A DNA stretch of 64,000 bases from positions 13,193,351 through 13,257,350 of the forward strand of contig CM032659.1 of the NCBI GenBank assembly GCA_019095985.1. Reading direction: 5' to 3'. Each line of letters begins with the position of its first letter. The stretch's first letter is position 1. Shown here in pieces: positions 1-13,262 of this stretch. The notes beneath the pieces were generated by a model. The model was not told the origin of the DNA. It searched no databases and was given only the letters and a program-made list of their open reading frames with translations. A program made the position numbers and the translations under genes. The DNA comes from Streblospio benedicti. Taxonomy: Eukaryota; Annelida; Polychaeta; Spionida; Spionidae.

Positions 1-3000
1 ATTTCAGAGCATAACTCACCGGATGTGTAAAAACAGGCTTGATGTTGAGTTGCAACACAGAGTGGGACTGGTTCAATTACCAACTCCCCCACTAAGTTGT
101 TGATATGACATGCTTCTCCGGAGGATTCATACAGTATGTCGTCTGATAAAAGATCTGGATTTACAGAGTTAGAATCTGACGCTACCAATGACAAAAGTCC
201 ATGATCTAATGACATTAGGCAGACATACATGAGAGGTTCAATGCTATCGTCACTCTCAGGCGACCTTGGTCGGGTGTAGAAATCACTGTTTGAGGGTTCG
301 AATCTCAGTGGCTTTCTCTCAGGTAAATCACTGGGGGTGTCTAGAGTGAGATTTCTTTCCGTGTAAGTACTGTAGTCGGGAACAGTTTCTACGTAATACT
401 GGCCTTTAAAACACACTATTTGCGTGCGAATTCCAAAGTCTACTTTCTTCTGCTGCGTGACAGGCATATTATTACTATCTCGTGCTTGATTTTCACCTTG
501 CAATTTCTTCGCAGTTACAGCTTTCTTTCTCAGAAAAGTATCATAGATATCTTCATAATTGCCATCTACTTTCCAGCGATCTGTTACAATATCTACTGGT
601 TCAGACTGGCATCTATCAAGCCCGAGTCTCTCATGTGCAATGGCATTATTACTCTGGGAACCACGTCTATTAAAACACTCAACTTGTGCGTGTGTATCTT
701 TTGCGCTGTCTCCCAAATTAGTAGCTGGATGAAAATCACGTGCTTTATCACGTGATTTGTCATTTGTGTGTATTACGTCATCAGTCACGTGGTCAGGCGG
801 AATTTCGTCGACGCAACTGCTACATTTGCCATCCACTAAACGTTCACTTGTATGGTCTGCTATTCTTTCACGTGTATCGGTATTGTACGTTTGCTTTGGT
901 AAAATGTCAATGTCAGCCAGGGCAATTTCATCAGATGACTCATCAGCAATCCAACTAAGATCGTCTTTAATTGTAATAATCTCTTCATTCTGTTCTACCT
1001 TATTGTGTATTTTGACATTTTCCTTTGTCTGGTCCCCTTTAAGTAGTTTCTTAACTGTTTGCAGATGGTGTAATGGTTTCTTAGTTTTAATATAACTACA
1101 AGATGGCATTACATTTCCACTTTGTTTTTCTTTGATTGGTAACACAGATTCGCAGTCTGATTCTGTGTGAGGCTGCATCGCTTTTGTGTCTTTTTCTATA
1201 AATCGTGACTCGCTTTCAGATTCTTTTACTGCAATGTGTGGTATGACTTCTGAGTCTTTTTCATTGATATGGAGCTTTGTTTCCGCGTCTGTATTAATGA
1301 TAGATGATATGTCTTTTGAATCCTGTTCTATGATATCTGTAATGACTTCAGAGTCTGGTTCTATACTAGTTGACACGTCGTTAGAGTCTTTTTCTATGAT
1401 AGGTAATCTGCTCTCAGAATCCTGTGCTAAGCTATGTGAAGTACCATCAGTAGGTTGGTCTATATTCTGTAAAATGTCTTCGGAGTCTTGGTCTATAATA
1501 TGTGATATGCCTTCAGAATATTGTTCTGTAAAAGGTGATTTGCTTTCAGAATCTTTGTCTATAAGAGATGACATGCTTTCAGAATTTTGATCTACAACAG
1601 GTGACACGCCTTCAGAGTCTTGATCGAAAATAGGTGATTTGCCTTTAGAATCTTTGTCTGTAATAGGTGACGCGCCTTCACAATCTTGGGCTACAATAGG
1701 TGAAATGCCTTCTGAATCTTGGTATATGATAGGTGACATGGTTTCAGAATCCTGGTCTATAATAGGTGAAATGCCTTCTGATTCTTGGTCTACAATACTT
1801 GGCATGCCTCCAGCATCTTCCTCTAAAACTGGCGACATGCCCTCAGAATGCTGGTCTATGATAGACGACATGCTTTCAGAATCTTGATCTATAATGGGTA
1901 GTATGTCTTCAGAATCCACAATATTCGGCAGGCCTTCAGAATCTTGATCTACAATAGGTGACATGTATTCAGCATGTTGGTCTACAATAGGTGAACTGCC
2001 TTCTGAATCCTCGTCTACAATACGTGTCATGCCTTCAACATCTTGATCTAAAATTGGTGGCATGCCTTCAGATTGTCGGTCTATAATAGATGACATGCTT
2101 TCAGAATCTTGATATATAATGTCTTCAGAATCTTTGTCTGCAATAGGTGATTTACCTTCGGAATCTTGGTCTATGATAGGTGACATTCCTTCAGAATCTT
2201 GGTCCCTAATAGTTAACATGCCTTCAGAGCTTTTTCCAGGGTCTTTTTCTATGTAAGGCTGCATACATTCAATGTTACTTTCTAATTTAGGTGAGGTGCA
2301 TCCAGTTTCTTCAAAGTTATCATAGAGAATGGTCACATCACTTCCATTAACCATTTCTACTCCTACTCCACCTCTGTTATCTTGATTGCTTCCGTCGCAA
2401 ATACAGATTTTACCATTTTGCATTGTGGTTTCTTTGGATGCAAGACAGTTGGTTTTATGATATTTATCATCATTTTGTACTGTAGTTTCGCAATTTGGGC
2501 AACTATTTTCTGCTGCTTCACAACTGTATATTTGTATAGCTTCCGTTTCCAAACTACAATGCTTTTGCGTTAGTTCTTCGTGTTGGACATCCATCTTCCT
2601 TGTATCATCAACTTTATCGCTATTCTCGGTATCTTCAATCGTGAAGCCAATATTATTAACTTCATCACCCTTTAAAAAAGAATGTAAACCTTCATCTATG
2701 CCAGGTTCCAACGATTTGTCAGTTGAGAACCCACGATGCACAATACTATCCTCGTCCACTATGCCTTCTGTGCATGGACTGTCTGTAATGATTGGCGCTC
2801 CATCCATCAGTATTGCATCACCTGTGCTTTCATCAAAGCAAACATCAATGTCATACTCATATACATTACAATCTGCACTGTTCTCTGTGTCTTGGTCACC
2901 ATTTCCATATCTGGTTCTAACATATACAGTAGGCGTAATACTTTTATAATATTCAAAGTCGCAAAGTATGAGACCAGTGTCTAAATCACTGGTTACATGT

Positions 3001-6000
3001 GTATCAATGTTATCATGCTTAGCATTGCACACGTACATGTTTGGGGTGTACTCATTTGTCTCCACACAGGACCCTGTTTTCCAACTGTAAGGTATATCTT
3101 CTTTGCAAGTATCACTACTTGTGTATGCGCTTGGTGGGATGGTGGATGATGCATTATCTTTGCAATCAAATGACATATGAAGCTCCTAAATCATCCTGAC
3201 CTTTACCTTTAGGTGAATCATCACCAGTGCTATCCACACCAGGCTCAGTACAATTTACTGCTGGGCTGCTAGCAGCACATTTACCAAGCCTACCTTCATC
3301 CCGCGTGTACGATTCATCACGTTCTGTCAAATCAGTGGTCACCATATCTTTTTTATGCTCATTAACATCTACCAGCTCCTCCGCAAAATCTGAACTGTCA
3401 TGGTCTAAATGTTCCATACTACCCTTTCTAACAAGGAAACAATCGATGGCATTTGATTCAGTTCTGGAGTGTTCATGTCGATCACCAATGGATGTATTGG
3501 TGTAACAAGTATTTTCAAGGCCTTGGGGGACATGACTCTTCTGAGACTGGCGCTTACATTCTCCGCGCTCCGTGGTTATGCCAGGCACGTAACGAGGTTT
3601 GGGATATAGTGGTGGAGGTGGTGGTTTTTTATGTGAATATACAGTATGACTATCACTGGCAGTTTGTATGCTGTGATCAGTGTCATCCGCTCTAACCTCC
3701 TTTGGGTCTTGATCCACATCTACGTCCACTTCATCAGAAGTGGTTCTACTTATTAGAAGCTCATTCAGTTCGGAGTCCTGTTCCAAGGAATCAGACATAT
3801 TCACCAAATATATATGATCGATATCAGAGTCACTTGACTGAGGCTCTTTATCAGCATCATCTGCCTTTGTTTGTCCTGGGAGTGTAGTGTCCATAGTTTC
3901 GTCTCCTTTCAAGGTAAAATGTATGGACGAGGAAGCTTTGAATACTTCCTTCTCATTCATAATGTTGGTATGTGTGTTTTCAACATTCGCAGGGTTAAAG
4001 TAAGTATCACTTGGTCCTTGAACAGGTGCTATGTTATTTGCCTGTCTGCCTTCATATATGGCTACAACATGTAATTCATTGGTATGATTGTCATGTACAA
4101 ACTCATGCGATTTTCTAGTATCATGCATTTTGTCACCTTCTTCCAAACATGCGCCATTGTTGTTTTCCATTTCTACTTGATGGTCCGGTTCATGAACAAG
4201 AACTTCATCAATGCTTCCATCACGTGCTTGATTGAAGGCTTTGATCAAGTGCTTGATATTTTTTACAGATCTTGCTTTATCAGCACCTGTGTCCTCACTA
4301 ATTTGCTCAGATTTTGCACACTGGCTCTTTGTTTGGCATTTGGCATTACTCTTTTGGGGACAAATTGTTCCATCGCGAGCCTTGCTAAAAGCTTGTATTA
4401 GCTGCTTCGCAGATTTCATACCATCTTCAGCATTAGGATGGTCATCATTATGGTCAAGCGTGCCTTTGGCACACAGTGTTTGTAACGCTTGATCATGATC
4501 ATCGCCATGTTGTAGGCTATCATCACAATTATTATCCTCCACAAAACCATCACAATTTTCACTGGTTCTGTTCTTCCTTCTAACACCATACCTATCAGGG
4601 CTCAGGTTGCCGTTAATAGGTCTATCATCTGCTCTGCTCAACATTCCATTATCGCTAGAGATAGTGTCATTACCACCTAGATCAGAACCAACATCATTAA
4701 GCGTTTTCTGTTCCACACATGACTCATCATTGTGCTGCAATGCGGCACACACATCATTCTCTATCCTTTCAAGTGTTGTATCACGATTGCCAGATGTATC
4801 ACCAGCAAGTGCGGCATCAAATTCATCTATAGGTTGATACACACCAAAGTAGTTGTCAGCATTGTGCATAGTTTTCAATACATCATCGCGAAGCGAGTCC
4901 TCATACACCACAGCAGCGCCACTTCCAGAAGCACCTGTGTCCACATTTTCACATGGTCTTCTGTTTAAGTGGCCTTCACTATCATCCATGCTCTCACAGC
5001 AGGGCATGGAATGCTGCACAATGTGTTGGTCATTATCTTTATGGTGGGAACATGTGGTCTTATTGTCACTAGCTTCGACAACAAAGTGATTTACAGGCGC
5101 ATCGACAGATATATCAATATGCTGATTTAGTGAGTGTTCTGCATGTGGCGGCATGGTATGGTGTTTATGTTGACTTCTTTGGGTAATCTCTAATCCATTA
5201 CACTTTATATCTGAATCGGCGGTCGTGTTTATACACGCAATTGATGTGTCATCAGATTCGAAACCGCCGTGTGGATTGTCACATTTTTCAATGTCACTTA
5301 TGATATCTTTATTTTTGTCAAGATGCTCTGGTTCTGCATGTCGAACGCATACGAATTTGCAAAACAGATCTTCGTCTAAGAACGCATGCTTGTTGTCTAA
5401 GTCCCCTGCTTCCGAGTGTTGGTCAGATTCATCAGAACCACACAATGTACGAGTTTCTTCATCAGTACAGTCAGTCTTTTCGTCAAACGTCACGGGCTTA
5501 AACTCGCTGTGATCATGCGGCTGGCTTGCACTATCACTGATAACCTTAGTGTCTAATGCACTATCCTCACTCACATACGGTGCTGATGCAAACCCTTCGA
5601 CGCTTAACAATCCTGATGCAGTATCGTTTCCGCCCAGTAACTCCGACCCAGATTCAACTCCCAGTCCATATTTGGAAGTATCGTCCAGGCCCATAGTCAT
5701 GGAGTCAGCCCGAGCTCGAATCACATCGTCAGAAGTGATTGAATCTGTATCTAGAAAGCCTTCGTCCGTCTGTGAGTCCTGGTCTCCACTCGCATGTGTC
5801 TCCAGTTCAAATAGTGTATCAAGGTCACCGATATAATCATCAGTGGTTTCTTTATTGCTTTGAAAGGGTGGTTGAGGAGTGTTGGGAGCCTTATGAATAA
5901 CATTATTCCCATTAGAGTTGACGTGTCTTTGATTTTTTATCGTTTCACATATTGATGCATTGGTTTGTTTTATGAACTGACTAGATTCACTAGATTCCCC

Positions 6001-6837
6001 ATCCGGTATAGACTTTTCACGGTCATTGTCCTTTACAGAGTGATCACATTCACTGCATATTAAAGACTGGTCGTGTTCACATTCATTTTGTTCTGTAGAC
6101 TGTTCTTGTTCATTGTGCATTAATGACTTCCCACATTTAAATTGTCTTTCAAAATTTTCAAACTCACTGTATTTGGTGGAAGACTGTCCATGCTCACTTT
6201 GTTTCATACACTGTTCACATTCACTGTGTTTTACACATTTTTCACATTTACTACTATTTATAGACTGTTTTAAATCACTGTATGCATGTGAACATTCATA
6301 GTCAGGATATGTGCTATTGTCACAACTGTTTTTCAAACAATGCGACTCCAATTTCCCACAGGCAGACAAAACAGAAGTATCTGTGCTTTTTATTAAAGTG
6401 GATGCATTATTCCTGTCCAATATAACTGATGACTCTCCCAAAGAATCAGGTATCACATTACAGTTGGCACCAGTCGTGATTTGATTTATGGGTTCATCTA
6501 GATTCAACTTATGTGCACCTATATTTGAGACAGCATCACTATCGAAAAGATGCTGGTCGCCACCGTAGTTAGGGTTCCACTCACCATCTATGTTATGACC
6601 AGTGCAATCTGGACGTGCTATATCATGGTCACTGTCCACCAGCTGGTCATTCAAATGCTCGTCTTTGCGCAGTTGATCATCACACGAGTCATTAGCTAAT
6701 ACACCTTGGTTACTCTGGCTAGCAACACCATGATGGGTATCTGTTCTATCCGTGCTGTGGTCCCCATGGGATTGGTCATCCTGGTCAGTTGTGCCGCTGA
6801 CCGTACGGTAGAGCAGCCAAACAAGATGGGCTGCCAT
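1..6837 (-). CDS. Giant low-complexity acidic repeat protein, partial (C-terminus off window)
   Basis: I do not recognise the family. A single reading frame runs from an ATG at 6837 (Kozak ACACCATGG, 12 nt after a splice acceptor TTGCTTCAG at 6850) to 3166, and a second frame is open from 3176 to the window edge, about 2,260 codons together. The two frames are joined perfectly if a 49-nt GT-AG segment (3206-3158) is spliced out; a one-base assembly error is the alternative. The protein is rich in Asp, Ser, His, Glu and Asn, with no obvious folded domain or membrane segment. Visible parts, N to C: Cys/Glu/Ser-rich 15-residue-like repeats (about residues 190-270); two copies of an LI(Q/K)AF..ARDG motif near residues 812 and 868; a PPPPPLYPKPRY proline stretch near residue 1075 that could bind SH3 domains; then about 34 tandem 11-residue repeats. 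It looks like an intrinsically disordered scaffold or cytoskeletal protein; function is not inferable from sequence alone. Confidence 0.75.
1145..2250 (-). repeat. Coding tandem repeat: 33-bp unit, 11-residue DSEGMSPIIDQ-type
   Basis: On the minus strand the frame reads about 34 imperfect copies of an 11-residue unit with consensus D-S-E-G-M-S-P-I-I-D-Q. The acidic Ser-Glu pair, the Ser-Pro dipeptide and the Ile-Ile-Asp core recur while other positions drift; a few copies are shortened by whole residues, so the frame is kept. Maintenance of frame and of the chemical pattern despite divergence between copies suggests selection on the protein rather than recent slippage. Ser-Pro could be a proline-directed kinase site and DSE a casein kinase 2 site; this is inference. 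Confidence 0.9.
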
Positions 6838-6849
6838 GGTGTTATAGGT

Positions 6850-7816
6850 CTGAAGCAAGAGCAGAGTAGTTAATACATTATTTGATATTCCAATGACCGT
6901 TCTTATGCTGAAAATGTTTTGGCGGCAATAGATGGTCAGTGTTTAGTAAATTGATTGTTTGGTAGATTTATTGTCTGTTTGTTTGTTTGGTTGGTTGGTT
7001 GGCTGGTTGGTTGGTTGGGTTTGCTTGATGGATGGATCGATTGATTGATCGATTGATTGATTGACTAATTGACTCATTACATTTTGAATATGTTGTGTAT
7101 TAATTATGTTGGGGGTGGCTTGCCTGATTGATTCATTCATAATGGTCATGGCATTTGTCATATAAGAACAACAAACCAGGTCTAGGCGTGAATACTCTAT
7201 TATTTGACATCTCTTACAGATTTCATTATGAACACCAGCAGATGCCCGATGAACAGCTTTATCTTTTGAATATTAGGTGGGTTATACGAGGTTAAAATGC
7301 TACATTCCTCTTTGTTTTCTTTTTCCCACATTCCACATTTTCAGCTTCTTCTCCACATCTCATTTCCTTACACACCCCCCCCCACACACACACACACACA
7401 CACACAAATTAGGTCAAGTACTAAAGGATGCAGTAGGGACTCATTATCAAAAAAGATATAAGGAGACAAATAAAAAAACTTGAGGTAGCCAATATTCAAA
7501 ATAAACAACTAGTAGATATCCTCATAATGTAGTTGAACGGAAATGAAACTAGCTTCCAGACAAAATGACATTCCTTATAAGAAATTTCGAATTAACAATG
7601 TTTTACTGTATTACACCCAATGTACATGTACATGAGCAGGCACTAAAGTTAGAAATTAGTTAAGCTGGTCCTAATTTCCCAAATGCGTGGACTTATTTTC
7701 TACAATGAACAGTATCACCCTGTCATAAATCTCATTATCAGTCATATTTCACCACTAATAGATTTGTACTACAGATTTGATCAAATTTAGAAAGAAAAGA
7801 TGCATGTTCAAATCTC
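6850..7816 (-). other. Probable 5'-UTR intron of the giant repeat gene, with GGTT/GATT simple repeats
   Basis: Lies between a candidate donor (CCAG|GTGAGA, exon end 7819) and the acceptor at 6850. It holds simple repeats: (GTTT)n, (GGTT)n and (GATT)n-like tracts at about 6950-7075 and a C-run followed by (CA)n at 7374-7407. No coding signal; the short open frames here are simple-repeat artefacts. Confidence 0.5.
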
Positions 7817-7818
7817 AC

Positions 7819-7885
7819 CTGGTTTGGACTGAAAACGCCGTCGCTGCACGTGGTCGCCTGCTGACGTCACAATTACGTCATTACA
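7819..7885 (-). promoter_or_regulatory. Candidate promoter/first noncoding exon with CRE, giant repeat gene
   Basis: Minus-strand reading shows a short CG-containing stretch ending in a good splice donor (exon end 7819, GTGAGA), just downstream of a full palindromic CRE TGACGTCA at 7862-7869 and a half site ACGTCA at 7875-7880. This position fits a noncoding first exon that splices to the acceptor at 6850. No TATA box is obvious. The transcription start cannot be fixed from sequence. Confidence 0.4.
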
Positions 7886-9629
7886 CTTATATGCAAAACA
7901 AATCTCTTCACACGAAATTTACCATTGATGTTAGTCTTCTATCTTCATAGGTGCTTCATTTTACGATACATCTTCATGAATAACACTGGGAATCGACATG
8001 ATGCATTACAATACTGTTGTTTTCAGATAGCTTTCCCCTTATCTTTCTTTCAGTGCATATAGTTGAAACACCTATCCAATAATTTGTGTCCAGTTTATAC
8101 GAAGGTGTTTATTTGTACTTTTCAAAAAATAGCCAACAATTTCTATATCGATCTACAATACGATGTTGTTTTTCTTAGGTTTCTACTAATACTGGCCAAT
8201 TAAAAAATCAATTGCACGTCACTTCTTATCCAGTCAACCAGCTTCCAGGGTCTGGGCATTGATATAATAATAACAATCGTATCACATTGACGGTAATCCT
8301 GGCACAGCAATGACGACCACGTTGACAGCGTTAAATCCCCTGACGACTCTAGCACCTCTAGTTTTGTTCTAGCCGCAGCTAGCTAGCCGTCCTTCCGCTG
8401 TCATTTTGACAGCTTACGCTACCTTACCACCGGTTTTTGTAACAGTATGTCTCAGATGTGCACTCCTTTGTACAAGGAATGTAGAAAAACTATGGTAGTT
8501 CCCAATCCATACTCAAATATCGCCCATTTGACATTTATCAGTTGATTCTCGATCAATTTTTCACCTTCCTACATGTTGCTTCTTTTATTTCATTTACATA
8601 GTTGTCTGTCAGAGGAAAACAACTTCTTACAAATTATGATATTATATCATTGCTTTTCAAAGATAATGATATTATGGCTACGATATGTTTAGATTACATG
8701 ATATTTTTTACATTTCTTTTTTTTTTAAGATTTTGAACGTTACTTTTTATGACACTATATTAAATGGATGCCATTGATAGACCTTTGCACACCAAAACTT
8801 CTCATTGGGCACTGCTCACTAACAGAATTACCTCTCAATTAAGGACATATTTTCACTCTGCTTCTTTCTTTATATTATTACAAATATATTTCACTACTGA
8901 TGCAATCCCAAGATAAATGACATCATTTCTGACTTCCACTAATGTCCCTAATAGAAAGTTTTTGCATTATATCTAATCCCGTTCTTCTCTCTGTGTTTTA
9001 TCCTCGGCGACCTATCATATACATGTAAATCTTTATGAACACACCCATTCTTCATTGTGTCGACGACTCGCCCATTTAACATTATACAATCACAACTGCT
9101 TTATGTTGGTGGGATGAAATATATAAATGCTTATTTTTGTCCAACTGCGTTTTGTAGACACCCACGTATTCAGATTGAAAAAATATGACATTTCTCGTTA
9201 GATTGAAATATCTCTGATCTGACACTGTAATGATTGAGTCTTTCTATGAAGAACACAATTTGCTGCCAAGAATACATCCATGTACATGTATATTTGCTTT
9301 GATAGCAATTCAATACGATATGTACTCTCTAATAATATTATAGATGTCTAAAATACAATAATTAAATAGTTCATGATTAATTTGTGTGTGTGTTTAATGC
9401 CCATCTATTGAACATCTTCGAACAGGGACTTTTGAGAGCCAAATTTACTTTCTATAAAAAATACAAGTCGGTTTTGAATATTTTTAGATAAAGATCTGAC
9501 ATTCCACCACTAAAAGAAAAAAATCTATCTGAACCCTATCATTTCATAATATGATGGCTTTAGCTTCACTTAACCAATTTTCAGAGAAAACGCCATCATG
9601 ACACAATGACCTGGTGTTATTGGGAGCAA
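7886..9629. other. Intergenic, AT-rich, no gene seen
   Basis: Separates the two divergently transcribed genes. I see no open frame with coding character, no RNA gene and no transposon ends; a few T-runs and AT-rich stretches only. Confidence 0.6.
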
Positions 9630-9690
9630 TATATAAGACCATCCAGCAAGAGGAGGACAGTGACGTATAGAGACGCCTATGCCTACCATT
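9630..9690 (+). promoter_or_regulatory. TATA box and candidate noncoding first exon of the Death-domain gene
   Basis: TATATAAG at 9630-9637 is followed about 30 bases later by a short stretch ending at 9690 immediately before a consensus donor GTAAGT (9691). A matching acceptor CATACACTAG lies at about 13655, 20 bases before the ATG at 13676. This arrangement fits a short noncoding exon 1 spliced over a 4-kb intron. Inference from signals only. Confidence 0.45.
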
Positions 9691-10972
9691 GTAAGTAAGC
9701 TAGTTGCTGTAATTATGTCTGAGTGTTACGAGTGTATGGAATGTGTGGCTTGCTCCCAGCTCAGGGAAGTACCTGCCGTAAATCGTCTGTGACATACATA
9801 CTCGGTACACGTGTGTTCCCGTGGGTTGCAGTGCTTGTAATTGTGATTGATTGATGGACAGTGTTAACTAGTATACAGATGTCTATACACACACCCACAC
9901 ATCAACATTCACGTGCAAACATCTGATTTTTAACACAAGATGGTCATCTGGACCATGAGTTTAATGGTGACCATAGTGGTCAGTGTGACTTCATGTGTGT
10001 AAATTGCCCAGACGTTTCCTGGAACTCACTGAAGAGTTAGGATTTAAGTACATGTAAAGTTTAAGCTGTAAACAAAAATCTAACTCAATGCCTCAAGTCT
10101 GTTCTAATAGACTGTGTGTTTTTTTCTTTCACTTTCAAATAAGCCTAGAATTTCCATTTATTTGTAGGCGTCAATTCTTGAGTCTGTTGGCGAATACACG
10201 AAGGCATAATGCGAACATCCGAACGCAGTTTGTCAACGCCCGAATAAATACTAATTGCATGTCTCAACACGCTGCATAACATTACATGCAAACCCCACGG
10301 TTTTCTGTCCACGTGCCTGTTCATCTCACCAGGGATACATCTGCAAATGTGATGTATTGTCTAGCACGCTTCTTAGCATTGCTAGCCGCTAGATTCCGGG
10401 ATTCCATCGCTGTCAGTTTTCATGTTCCTAGAAACATGCCAATGGTATACCGAATGCAGTTTCAAACTAGTCGGTTTAATTTTTTATAATTCACGTGTTG
10501 TAAGACGTAATGCATTCGCTATAGATTTAGATGATAGACAGTTGTAAGCAGAATGAATTTTAGAGTTGTTCCCTCATCTATTAACCGATTTCCTTTGGCT
10601 CAAAATAGGAGTATACTTTTGTTGCTTCAATAGTATTATAGTGCAGTGTGGGCTTGTTGAGCAAACTCATGTAGGTACGTACAGTTACCAATAGACGATA
10701 TTGCTTTAACGTACATTAAGATCTCTGGCTACATTTCACATAATACTATCTTTGAAAACTGACATTTGATACCTACACTTGTCGTGTGTGAACAATATGT
10801 TTTGAATGCAACTATCTTATTGCGTCTAGATCTATTAGCTACCAAGAGCTTTGTAACTGCCTTGGTCCATGTTCCTAAACACAGAAGTTCTTCTGTAAAG
10901 TCATTGCTGGTAGCTATAAATATATTAACGACTAATATTAGTTGTTTGCTTTGCTTTGGAATTCTTTATATA

Positions 10973-11119
10973 ACAGTAGAATCTCCAATTAAGACCACCT
11001 CTATATTGACACAATTTCTCGTGGCCCGAGCTTTCATATACTGAGACCACCTACATGTATCTATGGACGCCATGCACTTGACGAAAGTGTCTAATGGTCT
11101 TAAAGGAGAGGTTCTACTT
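10973..11119. mobile_element. Palindromic CAGTAGAA-type MITE (pogo/Tigger-like), degraded
   Basis: Starts CAGTAGAATCTCCAATTAA and ends with the inverted GGAGAGGTTCTACT, with an internal 'gaccacct' repeat shared with the better copies at 15547-15730 and 30021-30198. Family assignment rests on the CAGTAGAACC termini and on the TA flanks seen in the other copies. Confidence 0.6.
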
Positions 11120-12050
11120 TTTAGCATAGTGATTTGAGAGGAAATTCGTGGTGTAATAGTCAAAGAAGTAACTACAAATTGGTGCTGGAGTTTTATATAC
11201 ACGTGGCTGTTATACATTGTATACAAATACAATCAATAGTTGGGAAACTCTAATTATATTACATGAAAATGTCCTGTAGGTTAGAAGAATATTATACATT
11301 GCCATGACTTGACTTCAACAAAGTATTTTTGAAATAGGGGTAATGGGTGCTTTATAAAGCATTCCCATGATACATGACTCACCTGTACACTATATATTTT
11401 ACCTATGGCATTTGTCCTCGTTTGAAATATGATCATGTTGATATTTACCTATGTACGCAACAGTTCACAAAAGAAACTCGTTGATTATTGGAAAAAAATA
11501 TTATTGGCATAAAGAAGAATATGCACAAATAAAGTTGAGTAAACGATTGATGCTATTAAAATATTGCTTGTCATAGGCATAGCTTCAGCATAAATGAATA
11601 AGTGATAAACATATTAATTAAAACTGCAATGTGCATAAAAAAGAAGTATGATCAAACTACTTTATAATCAGCATAAAACATTGCACATTAGACAATGCAA
11701 TTAATATATCATAAATACAATATTCACTTGCATGAGTGAAGACTGATCTGTGTATAGTTAGTGCCCTTCTATTGTATCATAAAATAAGAACTCTTAGTGA
11801 TTCCATCATCCAACACAGTAAGGCTAAGTAGTGAATTCTGACGACCTGAACTTATATGCACGTGGAATTATTTATTGTGGACATATCATAAGACTTTTAT
11901 TGCACTAGTAAAACACTCGGGTTGGCCTGTATACCCACGAACGCCCCTGCAGTGCATAGTTATATTGGTTATGTTGTTTGTATTGTGTATTATCTTGTAT
12001 AATGAACAATCAACCCATTTTGTGGTGACTATAGTTTTGCATACTGATAG

Positions 12051-12169
12051 TATAACTTAAAATAACACAATGGCATCATATGTCTATTGTCAAATAGTTT
12101 ACATGGAATTATAACTTAAAATAACACAATGGCATCATATGTCTATTGTCAAATAGTTTACATGGAATT
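12051..12169. repeat. Tandem duplication, 60-bp unit
   Basis: Two nearly identical consecutive copies beginning ATAACTTAAAATAACAC; noncoding. Confidence 0.85.
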
Positions 12170-13106
12170 CCCTACACAGTCTATGCCAATATTAAAGCTG
12201 AAAACTGAAAACATATATAGGCACCTTTGAAAACACTCGTGAAATCGACTTGTCATTCAAACCTATCTCTTGATCTAGAAATGCACGATCGTTGTTAATA
12301 GCTTCAACTCAATCACTGAAATAGGATTAAGATTTATCTAGATAATGACATACTTATACAGTGAAACACTTTTTAACGGACGCCTTTGAGTCTCGATTTA
12401 TCTTAGCCATTGAACTTACCGATATGTGTGAAATTTTCTACCATCGTATTGTTATTGTCTTCCATTAAACATACGTTTTTTCTTTAAATTAGACTGGAAA
12501 ATTATTCCTAAGTCGTAGGTGATTGAATAAATATTTGACTTGGATTTACGTGTATGTAATTGCTATCACAGGTAAATAGCAGAATCAATGAAAACTCCCC
12601 TATCAAAATATCAAGACAGAATCTACATAATAAAAACTTTCATAGTTTTGGCCCACTTGGCGTGCACATAAAGATCTAGATTTGAAAATGTATGGGACAT
12701 ATTCTTGTTCTAATAGGATAAAGTAGCTTATGTATATTGGTGGATTACACCTGCTCCCTATTTGTATAGTAGAATTATGATGGGTGCATATACACTTTAG
12801 TGGTGATTACTCATTTTAATTAGATTGTTATTACAAAACAGATCAGAGTATTTGGAATATAACTCTAGCAACTTTAGTAGGATATTTGATTGTATTGGAC
12901 AGTCTTTGTAATACCGATTCACTATATTTTGTTTTAAGTTGTTTGATTTGGTTATAGGTTTTGAAAATTAACTAGAATTTAAATAAGTTAGAATGAGCAT
13001 ATGTAATCCTGTACGGTTCTTCTCATGAGCATGGCCAGTAGACTATAGGGTGAAATGTACAGGTAACAAAAGGATACAATGATAGTCACCATGTAATGCC
13101 CATGTA

Positions 13107-13262
13107 TTCTAAATTACTTCATGGTTCATACATGATGATTACGAAAGAGATTATATCTAAAAGTTATTGTTAACCTACAGAATGAGCTTCTAAATTACTT
13201 CATGGTTCATACATGATGATTTCGAAAGATATTATATCTAAAAAATATTGTTAACCTACAGT
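13107..13262. repeat. Tandem duplication, about 81-bp unit
   Basis: Two consecutive copies beginning TTCTAAATTACTTCATGG with a few substitutions; noncoding. Confidence 0.8.

Noticed and set aside
420-6301. Many plus-strand open frames opposite the giant gene, including a Ser/Met-rich frame at 1186-1887
   Set aside because: They are antisense shadows; the plus-strand repeat pattern is the complement of the 11-residue array, and the minus strand has the far longer continuous frame with Kozak start and splice acceptor.
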